Source: a virus. From it: a stretch of DNA of 26,343 nt. Made by a program: the position numbers and the translations under genes. Shown here one piece after another: positions 12,612 to 19,361 of this stretch. Position 1 is the stretch's first letter. Each line of letters opens with the position of its first letter. Location of the stretch: positions 1 to 26,343 of the IMG/VR virus record IMGVR_UViG_3300047356_000549. One strand, given 5' to 3'. A model generated the notes under the pieces. It ran no database searches. It was not told the origin of the DNA and was given only the letters and a program-made list of their open reading frames with translations.

Positions 12612-12619
12612 TATTTATT
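12612..12619 (-). promoter_or_regulatory. T4-late-like motif AATAAATA before nrdA
   Basis: The minus strand reads CAATAAATATG, and the TAA is the stop codon of the preceding gene. It lies 33 bases before the nrdA ATG. Late timing would be surprising for nrdA, so read-through or another early promoter may matter more. Confidence 0.35.
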
Positions 12620-13040
12620 GTAGTTTGGGCATGCTGTATTTCTTCTTGACTTCAAACTGATCTGGCGGTAGTTTAGCATAATTTCTCACGCCGATCGGAT
12701 AACTGATTAATAATTTATCTATGTAAAGTAAGTAATTAAACATAGAATTCTTTTTGTCTATAACGATATGTATCTCAAAATTTGACTCAGAAAAACGGTC
12801 TGTTAACTGTAAAGAATAACACATACCTAGTACGATACAGAACTCACAGTATTGATTCTCCTGTACAAGTTCCCACGGTGTTGGCCAGACAGTTTCGTCC
12901 CATGGATCAGTATGAATACTAACTATAGGAGATTGACTGTAAAAGTCAAAAACATCTTGCATTGGGTTATTTGATGTTTCTAAAGATTTTCTAAACTCGG
13001 ACCAGGCTCGAAGGCGTTGATCGTTATTTTTATCGAACAT
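12615..13040 (-). CDS. Conserved T4-like marine phage protein, function unknown
   Basis: The soluble protein has 141 residues. Motifs worth noting are RAWSEFRKSLETSNNPMQDV, DPWDETVWPTPWELVQENQY and YSLQLTDRF. I recall a protein with this WPTPWEL...ENxYCEF pattern in T4-like cyanophages and pelagiphages, of unknown role. Five residues around CEFCIVLGMC include three Cys. The ATG shares one base with the stop of the tail-fibre gene (TAATG), and AGGTGA precedes it. The coupling suggests a chaperone or accessory part for the fibre or baseplate, which is inference. Confidence 0.82.
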   Translation of the reverse strand: MFDKNNDQRLRAWSEFRKSLETSNNPMQDVFDFYSQSPIVSIHTDPWDETVWPTPWELVQENQYCEFCIVLGMCYSLQLTDRFSESNFEIHIVIDKKNSMFNYLLYIDKLLISYPIGVRNYAKLPPDQFEVKKKYSMPKLQ

Positions 13041-14734
13041 TATTCACCTGTAGCATCAATGTTTGTTTTTGATAATGTCACCTTGAATTCTATTTGCGAT
13101 AAATCATCGCTAGGCATATTGCTACCTATGTTTACATCTATTGTTTCGTCGAGTGTATCAGCATCAGCATCTTGTATAAGGACGTTAAAAGATATATCAT
13201 CTTCATATGCTTGTACTCCAGTATAGTTATGACTGTCGTGTAATGTTGCTGTTTTGTCTTTACCGTTCACGTTTATAGTAAGTATTCCTGTTCTATAAGC
13301 TGAATAATTTCTACTTGCTATTTGATAGTGTATATCAAAACGCTGACTAGCCACATCAGTTTCTGCCGGAAGTCTAAATCTTTTCTGATGTATGATACCG
13401 CTATCATCTGTGCCTGTTCGTGAAATTGTATTTAATATATGTGTTTCACCAAATACAATATCGGCTGGGCCTTCTACTTCTGGAAGGTATGCTACACTGT
13501 CCCAATATGAAGGATCATATGATAATACTGATGTTCTACTAAAAGTATCATGGTCACTTGAGTTTCCTGGCTGTTCAAATTTAACAACACTTACAGCCGG
13601 AAAGTGATCAGCACTTCCGTCGTTACCACACAAAGTAAACATATTATTTGATAGGTAATTCTTTGTACCAAATTTTGCCCAAATTGCATGCTTGTTTATA
13701 TTTTCAAAACTGTTATGCATAATTGTATTTTCATATGGGCCTGTTTGCTTACCACTGTTTGCTGTTAAATCTACTGTTAACAATCCAGAACCAAAAGCAA
13801 TTCCATATGCACAATTACTAAAGTTAACGTCTTTAATATGATTGTTGTTTGTATCCCAATCACTTGACATTCCGTATTCAAATCCTTGAATATCACAATC
13901 GTAAAACTTAATACGTTTTGTTTCAACTGTACCGTTTAGACTGTTCATTTCTATTCCTATAGAACCTGCATCAGCTGCATCGCCTGTTATCCACGGACCT
14001 TTAACTTTTACATCTTTAAATATACTATCTTTACAGCTATCTAAAACTATGGCTTTGTTTATTACAGTTGTTTCTAATGTTATACCTTCAATGTGAATAT
14101 TTGTTGCTTGGTTTAACGTTGTACTAGTTGCATCACTTGCTGGTGTTCCTACTGTACTAGTGCTGTTTACAGTTTTAAATAATGGCTTATTAGTTGTTGC
14201 TGATCTAATTACTGTTTTGTCACTACCGTCACCGATAATAGTTGCATATGGAGGAATATAAATTGTATCGTCAATTACATACTCACCAGCTGTAAGGTAT
14301 AATTTTACTCTACTTCCAATTGAACCTTTGATTGCATCACTAAGATAGAGTTGGTCAATAGCTGTTTGTAATTTAACTGTTGCTACTTGTGTAGTTTCAC
14401 CTGTTAGTCCAAAAGCCTTACCGTTTACTGTATCATCTAAGCGATCTTGTAATGATCTTGTTACTGGTGTACCACCTGGGCCGCCTGTGTCCATCCATGC
14501 ATCATCTGCTCTGTATGTATATGTATCAGCTAGATCAAATATATTATCGTATTGTGTTAAAACTTTTGTATTACCTACAGCTGGCGCTCCTTCACTAACA
14601 GCACCGTTACCTATAAATAATTCCCTTGCATCAACAGCCCAACCTAACTCACCTGAAGCAAGTTGAGGTATGCCGCTACCTGCGTTTTTTTGTCCTCTAC
14701 GGACTTGTATTCTTGATATCTGAACTACAGCCAT
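13040..14734 (-). CDS. Tail fibre or baseplate protein with right-handed beta-helix (pectate-lyase-like)
   Basis: The 564-residue protein opens with MAVVQISRIQVRRGQKNAGS followed by LASGELGWAVDARELFIGNG, the N-terminal module seen in many phage fibre and tropism proteins (mtd-like N region). After a linker, residues about 125-400 show YLTAGEYVIDDTIYIPPYATIIGDGSDKTVI and repeated short strands with N/D/G turns, the signature of pectate-lyase-like beta-helices. The C-terminal 120 residues form a separate beta-rich domain. No catalytic lyase motif can be assigned. GGAG precedes the ATG, and a GATAAATA late-like site overlaps the upstream stop. It is probably part of the adsorption apparatus, binding or trimming surface sugars. 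Confidence 0.88.
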   Translation of the reverse strand: MAVVQISRIQVRRGQKNAGSGIPQLASGELGWAVDARELFIGNGAVSEGAPAVGNTKVLTQYDNIFDLADTYTYRADDAWMDTGGPGGTPVTRSLQDRLDDTVNGKAFGLTGETTQVATVKLQTAIDQLYLSDAIKGSIGSRVKLYLTAGEYVIDDTIYIPPYATIIGDGSDKTVIRSATTNKPLFKTVNSTSTVGTPASDATSTTLNQATNIHIEGITLETTVINKAIVLDSCKDSIFKDVKVKGPWITGDAADAGSIGIEMNSLNGTVETKRIKFYDCDIQGFEYGMSSDWDTNNNHIKDVNFSNCAYGIAFGSGLLTVDLTANSGKQTGPYENTIMHNSFENINKHAIWAKFGTKNYLSNNMFTLCGNDGSADHFPAVSVVKFEQPGNSSDHDTFSRTSVLSYDPSYWDSVAYLPEVEGPADIVFGETHILNTISRTGTDDSGIIHQKRFRLPAETDVASQRFDIHYQIASRNYSAYRTGILTINVNGKDKTATLHDSHNYTGVQAYEDDISFNVLIQDADADTLDETIDVNIGSNMPSDDLSQIEFKVTLSKTNIDATGE

Positions 14735-14753
14735 TTCATTCTCCTGTTATACA

Positions 14754-14761
14754 TATTTATC
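14754..14761 (-). promoter_or_regulatory. T4-late-like promoter GATAAATA before the tail-fibre gene
   Basis: The minus strand reads GGATAAATATG; its TAA is the stop codon of the exonuclease gene. It lies 20 bases before the fibre ATG. One mismatch to TATAAATA, with the right gene class downstream. Confidence 0.5.
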
Positions 14762-15464
14762 CGTGTTTCTCATAATATGCATACACTCTTTCATACCATT
14801 CATGTTTCCATTCATCGTATTCATGCGGCCATAAGTCAAATTGCTGATAGGTCTCGCCCCCTAATATCATACTGTCATCACCGCGACTACACATAAACAC
14901 ATGTCCTTCACGTATATCTGTACCAAATACAGCATTGTGTGCTTCTGCGTATGCAACCATTTGTAAGTAATAATCAACTACCCACTCTTGTTTCTTGGGC
15001 TTATTAGTTTGTTTAAAATCCATAATAGCAGGGTTACCTTTAAATGTTCCTACTAGATCGGTTGTGCCTGCATACAGTTGCGGCACATAAAGTTGTACTT
15101 CGCTACCCCATATATTGTCTACATGCACCATTGCTTCATCACGTATTACTTCAGCCATGCGGTGTGCTTTTTTAGCAAATGGATTACTGCCTGGAGTTGG
15201 CCATTCGCCAAACTCTACATAGTCTTCAAGGTACTTGTGCATCCGTGTGCCTACGCCTGCGGCTTCGGTTGTAATTTCTCTTGCTTTTTGTTCTCCTACT
15301 CGTTTGCGCCAAGCAATAAGATGTGTTTTATCTTTAGTAGCATCTAAGATTGTGGTAACACTTGCAACAGCATGTCCATCGGGTGTAAGATACTTACGTT
15401 TACCGTCTACTTCTTTTCGTGATATAGGTTTATAGTCGAACTTATTTTGTATCAGTGTTGTCAT
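14757..15464 (-). CDS. PD-(D/E)XK exonuclease of the RecB/Cas4 type
   Basis: The 235-residue nuclease is recognised by its core: G-T-R-M-H76, Glu122, Asp136 (AGTTDLVGTF), Asp149-Phe-Lys151 (IMDFKQTNK) and the RecB-type Q168-x3-Y172 (YYLQMVAY). These form the metal site of PD-(D/E)XK enzymes. The N-terminal YLTPDGHAVASVTTILDATK is typical of phage single-domain exonucleases related to MGME1 and Cas4. No Fe-S Cys cluster is visible, unlike many Cas4 proteins. It overlaps the upstream oxygenase-like gene by 23 bases, and AGGAA precedes the ATG. Likely role: trimming DNA ends in recombination-dependent replication or degrading host DNA (inferred). Confidence 0.9.
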   Translation of the reverse strand: MTTLIQNKFDYKPISRKEVDGKRKYLTPDGHAVASVTTILDATKDKTHLIAWRKRVGEQKAREITTEAAGVGTRMHKYLEDYVEFGEWPTPGSNPFAKKAHRMAEVIRDEAMVHVDNIWGSEVQLYVPQLYAGTTDLVGTFKGNPAIMDFKQTNKPKKQEWVVDYYLQMVAYAEAHNAVFGTDIREGHVFMCSRGDDSMILGGETYQQFDLWPHEYDEWKHEWYERVYAYYEKHG

Positions 15465-16005
15465 GTGTTTCCTGTTTAAAATCTATAATAAGACATCGTC
15501 GTGTTGATGTTGTTGGGTATGCACCGTGTTGAATAGCCCCTTCCATTACAAGGAATTTTCCTGCCCAATAAGGACACACTTGTACAATTTGTTCACCGTC
15601 TGGTTCAGAAAAAACTGCATAGAATGCTCCGTCACTTGTGTTTTCATTTTCATTTGTATCAAAATATATTACAGTGCTTATAATATTATACCTATATGCA
15701 TGGCTATGTAAGGCTTGCCATCCACCCGGATTATATGTAATAGTCCAAGCCTTGTCAAGCTCACCTGCTATAATAGGTGATTCTTGTTCTGTTAATAATT
15801 CGTTTGTGCGTTTACGTACAAGATCAGCTACACTAGCAATATCTTCGTTTTTATAATAGTGTTGTATACCGTTGTTTGTTGCTGTAGTAAATCCATTACG
15901 GTTATCTTCTAATCCGTCAAAAAGATACTCTAACTTTTCATGACCTGGAAAGTCAGATTCAATAATCCATTGTTGAAAGTTAAATGCACTTAGTAGTCTT
16001 GTCAA
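15442..16005 (-). CDS. 2OG-Fe(II) oxygenase-like (cupin-fold) protein with TTG start
   Basis: The 187-residue protein has the double-stranded beta-helix pattern of phage 2-oxoglutarate/iron oxygenases: W-T-I-T-Y-N-P-G-G-W-Q, then LHSHAYRYNIISTVIYFDT for the proximal metal site, and KFLVMEGAIQHGAYPTTSTRRCLIIDF with the distal His and the Arg that binds 2-oxoglutarate in relatives. The start codon is TTG at 16005, preceded by AGGAGA at 8 bases; no ATG occurs for more than 100 codons, so this rare start is well supported and may limit expression. Such proteins are common in marine myoviruses; their substrates are largely unknown. It is the first gene of an operon with the exonuclease, from the promoter at 16029-16056. 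Confidence 0.82.
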   Translation of the reverse strand: MTRLLSAFNFQQWIIESDFPGHEKLEYLFDGLEDNRNGFTTATNNGIQHYYKNEDIASVADLVRKRTNELLTEQESPIIAGELDKAWTITYNPGGWQALHSHAYRYNIISTVIYFDTNENENTSDGAFYAVFSEPDGEQIVQVCPYWAGKFLVMEGAIQHGAYPTTSTRRCLIIDFKQETHDNTDTK

Positions 16006-16028
16006 AGTATTGTTCTCCTATTGTTATT

Positions 16029-16056
16029 ATTATAACACAATATAGAGATAAGTCAA
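16029..16056 (-). promoter_or_regulatory. Sigma-70-like promoter of the oxygenase-exonuclease genes
   Basis: TTGACT (16056-16051), 16 bases and TATAAT (16034-16029) stand on the minus strand, with an A-tract upstream (TTTAAAAAAA) like that before the tmRNA promoter. It starts 24 bases upstream of the TTG start codon. Confidence 0.7.
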
Positions 16057-16064
16057 GAGTTTTT

Positions 16065-16478
16065 TTAAAGTTTATTGCCTAAGTCTGTTGCTGACTTGGC
16101 CATGCTTGATACAGCATTTGGATCAGCTTCTCCGTTGGCTACCGGACTGTCTGATGGTGTTTCTTTTGTTTTAGGTTCGACGCCTTTTTCACTAAAGTTT
16201 GCTATCATCGACTTAACTCTATTATCAGTGTCGTAAGCAGCTTTAAATGTCTCATAATCAAACTGTTCGCCGCCTACATTTTGCATAATTTTGTTTAAGT
16301 CTAAATTACGTGCATCAGTTCGTATATCGTTTGGAAGTGGCGTGTCAAAATGTAAGAACAGTTTGTCACCGTTCTGATCAGCTTGTCCAATAAGTGTTCT
16401 TAGAACATGAACAAGTTTAGGAGAAGCTGTAAGTCCAACTTCTTCACCTGCTTCATTGATAATGTCGGACATCAACAT
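16065..16478 (-). CDS. Head-block structural protein candidate, function unknown
   Basis: The 137-residue acidic protein begins MLMSDIINEAGEEVGLTASP. The I-N-E|A at residues 7-9 resembles a T4 prohead-protease site. The N-terminus parallels that of the 134-residue protein at 21144-21548 (DI-NE....GL....KL....RTL). The C-terminal third is low in complexity and rich in Ser, Pro, Glu and Lys (KTKETPSDSPVANGEADP). AAGGA precedes the ATG. It follows the large acidic protein by 10 bases. A role as a small head, core or internal protein is inferred from neighbourhood and the N-terminal signal. Confidence 0.75.
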   Translation of the reverse strand: MLMSDIINEAGEEVGLTASPKLVHVLRTLIGQADQNGDKLFLHFDTPLPNDIRTDARNLDLNKIMQNVGGEQFDYETFKAAYDTDNRVKSMIANFSEKGVEPKTKETPSDSPVANGEADPNAVSSMAKSATDLGNKL

Positions 16479-16488
16479 TGTTGTATCC

Positions 16489-17589
16489 TTAGTTTCTGCT
16501 TGAAAGGATTGTGCCTAATCTACGTGAACGTTGAATTGACTCACGCTTTGCTCTGCCTGCTTCGTCGTCGCCACCTATTGCCGCTTCAGCTGCTGCAAAA
16601 TCATCATCAGCTGCTGCATCCATATCGTCAGTTGGTTCCATTGCTGGCTCTTCTGCATCTAAAGCTGGCTCGTCACCCATAGCATCCATTGGCTCTGCTT
16701 CACCTGTTAGCATACCAACACCTTGTGTTAATGCAACTCTAGTTCCTTCCATTGCTGTGTACAATGATTCTAGTGCAGGCTTAACTGTGTTTGTAAATGC
16801 TTCACTTTGTTGTGCGCCCATTTCGTCTCTGATAGCATCAGCTAGTTCTAGCATTGATTCACTTTGCATTTCTGCTGTGTCTTCCATCCAACCAGTTAAT
16901 CTATCAACCATATCTTTAGAAGCCATTACTATTTCTGCTTTATCTTCTTCACCTTCAATTAGTTTAGTAAAATAATTGTTGATGATGTCTTTACCTTCGT
17001 CTATGTGTTTTGATTCTTTCATGTAGTCTGACTCCTTAACCCAGCAATCCTGTGTAGGATCATTACAATCGTTTTTGCAATCTGTTGTTGGCTTACCAAA
17101 TGTATCGCCACACTCTTTACATACTGCTTTCACTGCACCTTCTTTAACTACAGCTTCATTCTTCTTTTTTAAGAACGCTGGCTTGTCGTCTGACTTATCA
17201 TCAGGTGTACCATTGTCGTCCATTGGCATCTTGCCGTCTTTTGGTTTTTTCGCTTTATCTTCTTTGTCGGCTGATTTACCTTTTTTCTTGTCTTGATATG
17301 CTTTAAGACCTGCAGGCACTTCACCTTCGTCAATATCAGCTCTTTCACTAATCGCTGCATTAAGAACGTCTAGGAAGAGTTTGTTCTTACTGTAGGTTTT
17401 GTTCTGTGATAAGCCTGAAAAACTTTCGTTAGTTTCAATATCACTAAGTTTTGTTCTTAGTTTGTTTCTAGCATCTTGAAGTTGTTCAAGTGTAAACGAA
17501 TCAACGTTTATCTTTGTACCATATTTTTTGGCCATTGTTTCATTCAGTGTTTTTGAGTTCACTGGTTTGTTAATATCTCTAATTTGCAT
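16489..17589 (-). CDS. Virion structural/core-like protein with acidic C-terminus and a Cys cluster
   Basis: The protein has 366 residues. The N-terminal helix region (about 30-90, LEQLQDARNKLRTKLSDIE, then NKLFLDVLNAAIS) and the later VMASKDMVDRLTGWMEDTAEMQSE, LELADAIRDEMGAQQSEAFT and VKPALESLYTAMEGTRVALTQG match a conserved structural protein of T4-like cyanophages, from memory. Residues 105-140 are charged and repetitive. A Cys group, C157-x2-C160, C171, C175 and C182, looks like a zinc knuckle inserted before the conserved part. The last 70 residues are very acidic and Ala-rich (AEEPAMEPTDDMDAAADDD). L-N-E at 15-17 resembles a prohead-protease site. A GATAAATA late site stands 35 bases upstream. 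Scaffold or internal core function is inferred. Confidence 0.85.
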   Translation of the reverse strand: MQIRDINKPVNSKTLNETMAKKYGTKINVDSFTLEQLQDARNKLRTKLSDIETNESFSGLSQNKTYSKNKLFLDVLNAAISERADIDEGEVPAGLKAYQDKKKGKSADKEDKAKKPKDGKMPMDDNGTPDDKSDDKPAFLKKKNEAVVKEGAVKAVCKECGDTFGKPTTDCKNDCNDPTQDCWVKESDYMKESKHIDEGKDIINNYFTKLIEGEEDKAEIVMASKDMVDRLTGWMEDTAEMQSESMLELADAIRDEMGAQQSEAFTNTVKPALESLYTAMEGTRVALTQGVGMLTGEAEPMDAMGDEPALDAEEPAMEPTDDMDAAADDDFAAAEAAIGGDDEAGRAKRESIQRSRRLGTILSSRN

Positions 17590-17623
17590 ATCTACTCTTC
17601 CCTAGCATAAATGTTGTTATAGT

Positions 17624-17631
17624 TATTTATC
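17624..17631 (-). promoter_or_regulatory. T4-late-like promoter GATAAATA before the 366-residue structural gene
   Basis: GTGATAAATAACTATAAC on the minus strand lies between two genes, 35 bases before the ATG at 17589. The bases after the core (AACTATAA) resemble the downstream part of T4 late promoters. Confidence 0.55.
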
Positions 17632-17635
17632 ACAG

Positions 17636-18052
17636 TTAATTAAATATCATGCAGTCAAGATGACGCTTTGCGTCTTCTGTACGTATTTTTGCTATATCTA
17701 GGCGTGTTTCTGTGACTTCTTTCTTCATTTCGTCTTTAGTTGTTCGCAAAGTATGCGAATAAAACAATGCATCTGAGAAGTTTTTCTCAATTACTTTATC
17801 TAAGTCTATTGCATTTGCTGTAACATTATGCCCTTTAGCTAGATTTTTTGCTATTGCTACTGCCGCTGTCTTACTAAATGTAGTTGCTATATGATCTTTT
17901 GTTTTTAAATTGTGTATATGAAACCCTTTTTTGTTCTCACGAATAACTAAGCTACCAATACGGATACTATTACCCTTAGCATATGGAAACATGCTTGGGT
18001 CTAAGTTTTCTTCTATTAGTTTTTTAAGTTCTTCTACTAAGTTAGAGTTCAT
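17636..18052 (-). CDS. Conserved T4-like phage protein, function unknown
   Basis: The chosen start is the ATG at 18052 (138 residues, MNSNLVEELKKLIEENLDPS and onward). A TTG at 18061 has a better-placed GAAGG and would add three residues, so the start is uncertain. Features: KGNSIRIGSLVIRENKKGFHI, then TFSKTAAVAIAKNLAKG, and a C-terminal helical part with LFYSHTLRTTKDEMKKEVTETRLDIA. I recall the SIRIG...VR..KKG and KTAA.AIAKNLA motifs from cyanophage hypotheticals. L-V-E (5-7) and L-I-E (12-14) fit a prohead-protease site. It overlaps the upstream gene. Function unknown. Confidence 0.83.
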   Translation of the reverse strand: MNSNLVEELKKLIEENLDPSMFPYAKGNSIRIGSLVIRENKKGFHIHNLKTKDHIATTFSKTAAVAIAKNLAKGHNVTANAIDLDKVIEKNFSDALFYSHTLRTTKDEMKKEVTETRLDIAKIRTEDAKRHLDCMIFN

Positions 18053-18245
18053 TTTTAGCAACCATTATACCTTCTTTGGATTGTATTTTACTTACCAAAC
18101 TCTTGCGTATAAGGTTGTTTATAATGACTTGCTGTCGTTCGTTAAAACTTCCGAACGGAACCATACCTTCGAGCTGGGTTAATTCTTGCTGTTCTTCATT
18201 AGTTGTATAGATATCAAAGCTACCTATAAGTTCATTTAATTTCAT
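18042..18245 (-). CDS. Small conserved phage protein of 67 residues
   Basis: The sequence MKLNELIGSFDIYTTNEEQQ, then LTQLEGMVPFGSFNERQQVIINNLIRKSLV, recalls a small cyanophage protein with the same SFDLYTTNEE...SF.EREQ.II..LIRK pattern. It looks like a short helical domain, perhaps winged helix (two helices, then a strand with KEGIMVAKN). L-N-E at 3-5 fits a protease site. ATGA overlap with the upstream gene shows coupling. Function unknown. Confidence 0.8.
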   Translation of the reverse strand: MKLNELIGSFDIYTTNEEQQELTQLEGMVPFGSFNERQQVIINNLIRKSLVSKIQSKEGIMVAKNEL

Positions 18246-18535
18246 TTTAGTGTGGCCAGTTGCTGTTGTAATGCTTTCTTTTGATCATCTAAAGATTTAA
18301 TTTGGCCCTGTAATGCTGTTCTTTGCTGAACGATTGTTTTCTTTCTTTCAGCTTCTGCTTTTGCTGGATCGGTAGGTGCTTGTCCTGCCGGCATAGGATC
18401 TTGTGTCGGAGCTGCACCTTGTCCTTGTGGTGCTGTTGCTGTTGGCGCCGGAGTTGCATTTGATCCTTGTGGTGCTGTTGCACCTGGTGCTGTTGCTGTT
18501 GGCGCTGTAGCTTGTTCTATTTCAAAAATCTTCAT
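18242..18535 (-). CDS. Ala/Pro/Thr-rich protein with C-terminal coiled coil
   Basis: The 97-residue protein has three parts: a short lead MKIFEIEQ, a low-complexity region (9-62) built from repeats of ATAPQG and ATAPTA type, and a coiled coil (63-97, KKTIVQQRTALQGQIKSLDD, then QKKALQQQLATLK). The DNA shows matching direct repeats. I-F-E at 3-5 fits the (L/I)-x-E pattern. AGAGG precedes the ATG, which overlaps the upstream stop (ATGA). A flexible tether plus an oligomerisation helix is the natural reading. No family recognised. Confidence 0.78.
   Translation of the reverse strand: MKIFEIEQATAPTATAPGATAPQGSNATPAPTATAPQGQGAAPTQDPMPAGQAPTDPAKAEAERKKTIVQQRTALQGQIKSLDDQKKALQQQLATLK
18423..18505 (-). 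repeat. Direct repeats encoding Ala/Pro/Thr-rich linker
   Basis: CCTTGTGGTGCTGTTGC occurs at 18423-18439 and 18465-18481. TGCTGTTGCTGTTGGCGC occurs at 18431-18448 and 18488-18505. They are in frame and encode the ATAPQG-like units, so length variation by slippage is likely. Confidence 0.75.
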
Positions 18536-18813
18536 ACTCTTGACCTCTTTCTTGGTTTATTTAACTTCTTAATTCTTTTTGAACCTGGTGCTGATCTTTT
18601 TGTAATTTTAGTTTTAGCAGCTACTAAGCCTCCTTTAGCTGTACGTGTCTTCTTTAATGTATTACTTGCTTTTACATTTAACGGTGCGTTACATGCAGAT
18701 GGACTAGCTCGAACTTGTCCTTTGCGTGGCCCGTATGTACATCTAAACTTAAGACTTGGACTTTTACCTGGGCGTCTTTGATACGCTCTTGATGTTATTT
18801 CAAGCACATTCAT
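18532..18813 (-). CDS. Very basic protein, paralogue of the next gene upstream
   Basis: The protein has 93 residues and is rich in Lys, Arg and Ala. The first half (SLKFRCTYGPRKGQVRASPSACNAPLNVK) has two Cys and matches the neighbouring protein by eye: (K/R)-(F/Y)-R-C-x-x-G-x-R-K-x-x-(I/V)-x-A-(S/T)-P-S-A-C-x-A-P-x-(N/D)-V-K. The second half is a basic tail (KKTRTAKGG, then KRSAPGSKRIKKLNKPRKRSRV). I recall such RC..GPRKG...AP proteins in T4-like cyanophages, sometimes called structural. DNA binding inside the head is plausible. V-L-E at 3-5 is close to, but not exactly, the protease pattern. ATGA overlaps at both ends. Confidence 0.8.
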   Translation of the reverse strand: MNVLEITSRAYQRRPGKSPSLKFRCTYGPRKGQVRASPSACNAPLNVKASNTLKKTRTAKGGLVAAKTKITKRSAPGSKRIKKLNKPRKRSRV

Positions 18814-19091
18814 TTTCTTCTATTCATTCCCTTGGCTAATCTAATACTTGCTGGGTTTGTACGCTTGGTACGTTTTGATACTCTTGCCATTTTAGCAGAT
18901 AATCTAGCTCTAGTACGCTTCATTACAGCTCGTTTTTTAACATCCATTGGTGCAAAACATGCACTAGGAGTAGCTACAATTCTATTTTTACGTTGGCCGC
19001 CCATGCAACGGTACTTACGCACTAAAGACTTGCCTTTGCGAGCCCAAATTTGTTTTTCGTCGAGGGGTGATGTGAGTTCTCTTAATAACAT
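18810..19091 (-). CDS. Very basic protein, paralogue of the next gene downstream
   Basis: The protein has 93 residues: MLLRELTSPLDEKQIWARKG, then SLVRKYRCMGGQRKNRIVATPSACFAPMDVK followed by a basic tail (KRTRARLSAKMARVSKRTKR). It shares the two-Cys core with the gene at 18532-18813, so the pair arose by tandem duplication. L-R-E at 3-5 (and L-D-E at 10-12) fits the protease pattern. The ATG at 19091 has no Shine-Dalgarno sequence: a perfect TATAAATA late motif ends only 5 bases before it. Translation is therefore leaderless from that promoter, or depends on coupling with the upstream gene that ends 16 bases earlier. Candidate packaged DNA-binding protein. Confidence 0.8.
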   Translation of the reverse strand: MLLRELTSPLDEKQIWARKGKSLVRKYRCMGGQRKNRIVATPSACFAPMDVKKRAVMKRTRARLSAKMARVSKRTKRTNPASIRLAKGMNRRK

Positions 19092-19096
19092 ATAGT

Positions 19097-19104
19097 TATT
19101 TATA
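19097..19104 (-). promoter_or_regulatory. Perfect T4-late motif TATAAATA abutting a start codon
   Basis: CGTATAAATAACTATATG on the minus strand: the motif ends 5 bases before the ATG at 19091, so a T4-like late start site would fall at or next to the A of the ATG. Confidence 0.5.
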
Positions 19105-19107
19105 CGT

Positions 19108-19341
19108 TTATTGTAATGAAATTAACAGAACGACTATTGTAGATAATAATCCAGCTACTATTGTGCCTGCGGCACCAATAATAACTTTGGTCATTGATTT
19201 TTGACCTGCTGTAATATCACGGTGAATATGTTCTACTTTAGACTCTATGTTTACCATACGAGTTTCAAGATTCTTGTAACGCTGTTCACATAAGTCAACA
19301 TGCGCTTCTAGGTTCTCTTTTTCTAAATTAGTTGTAGACAT
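19108..19341 (-). CDS. Small coiled-coil protein with C-terminal membrane anchor (XhlA/holin-like candidate)
   Basis: The 77-residue protein has residues 1-45 charged and heptad-like (LEKENLEAHVDLCEQRYKNL, then ETRMVNIESKVEHIHRDI) and residues 50-76 one hydrophobic helix (VIIGAAGTIVAGLLSTIVVLLISL). This architecture matches XhlA-type proteins (haemolysin XhlA family), which help lysis in Bacillus prophages, and a recurrent T4-like cyanophage protein that starts TTNLEKENLE. CGGAGA precedes the ATG. A holin or anchor role is inferred from shape alone; no (L/I)-x-E head signal is present. Confidence 0.78.
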   Translation of the reverse strand: MSTTNLEKENLEAHVDLCEQRYKNLETRMVNIESKVEHIHRDITAGQKSMTKVIIGAAGTIVAGLLSTIVVLLISLQ

Positions 19342-19361
19342 TTAGTTATTCTCCGTTGTAA

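Noticed and set aside
18423-18505. CRISPR-like direct repeats
   Set aside because: Units are short, in frame and encode an Ala/Pro/Thr linker; there are no regular spacers.
18467-19095. Plus-strand open frames opposite the two basic paralogues
   Set aside because: They mirror the Lys/Arg codons of the real genes; start sites have no support.
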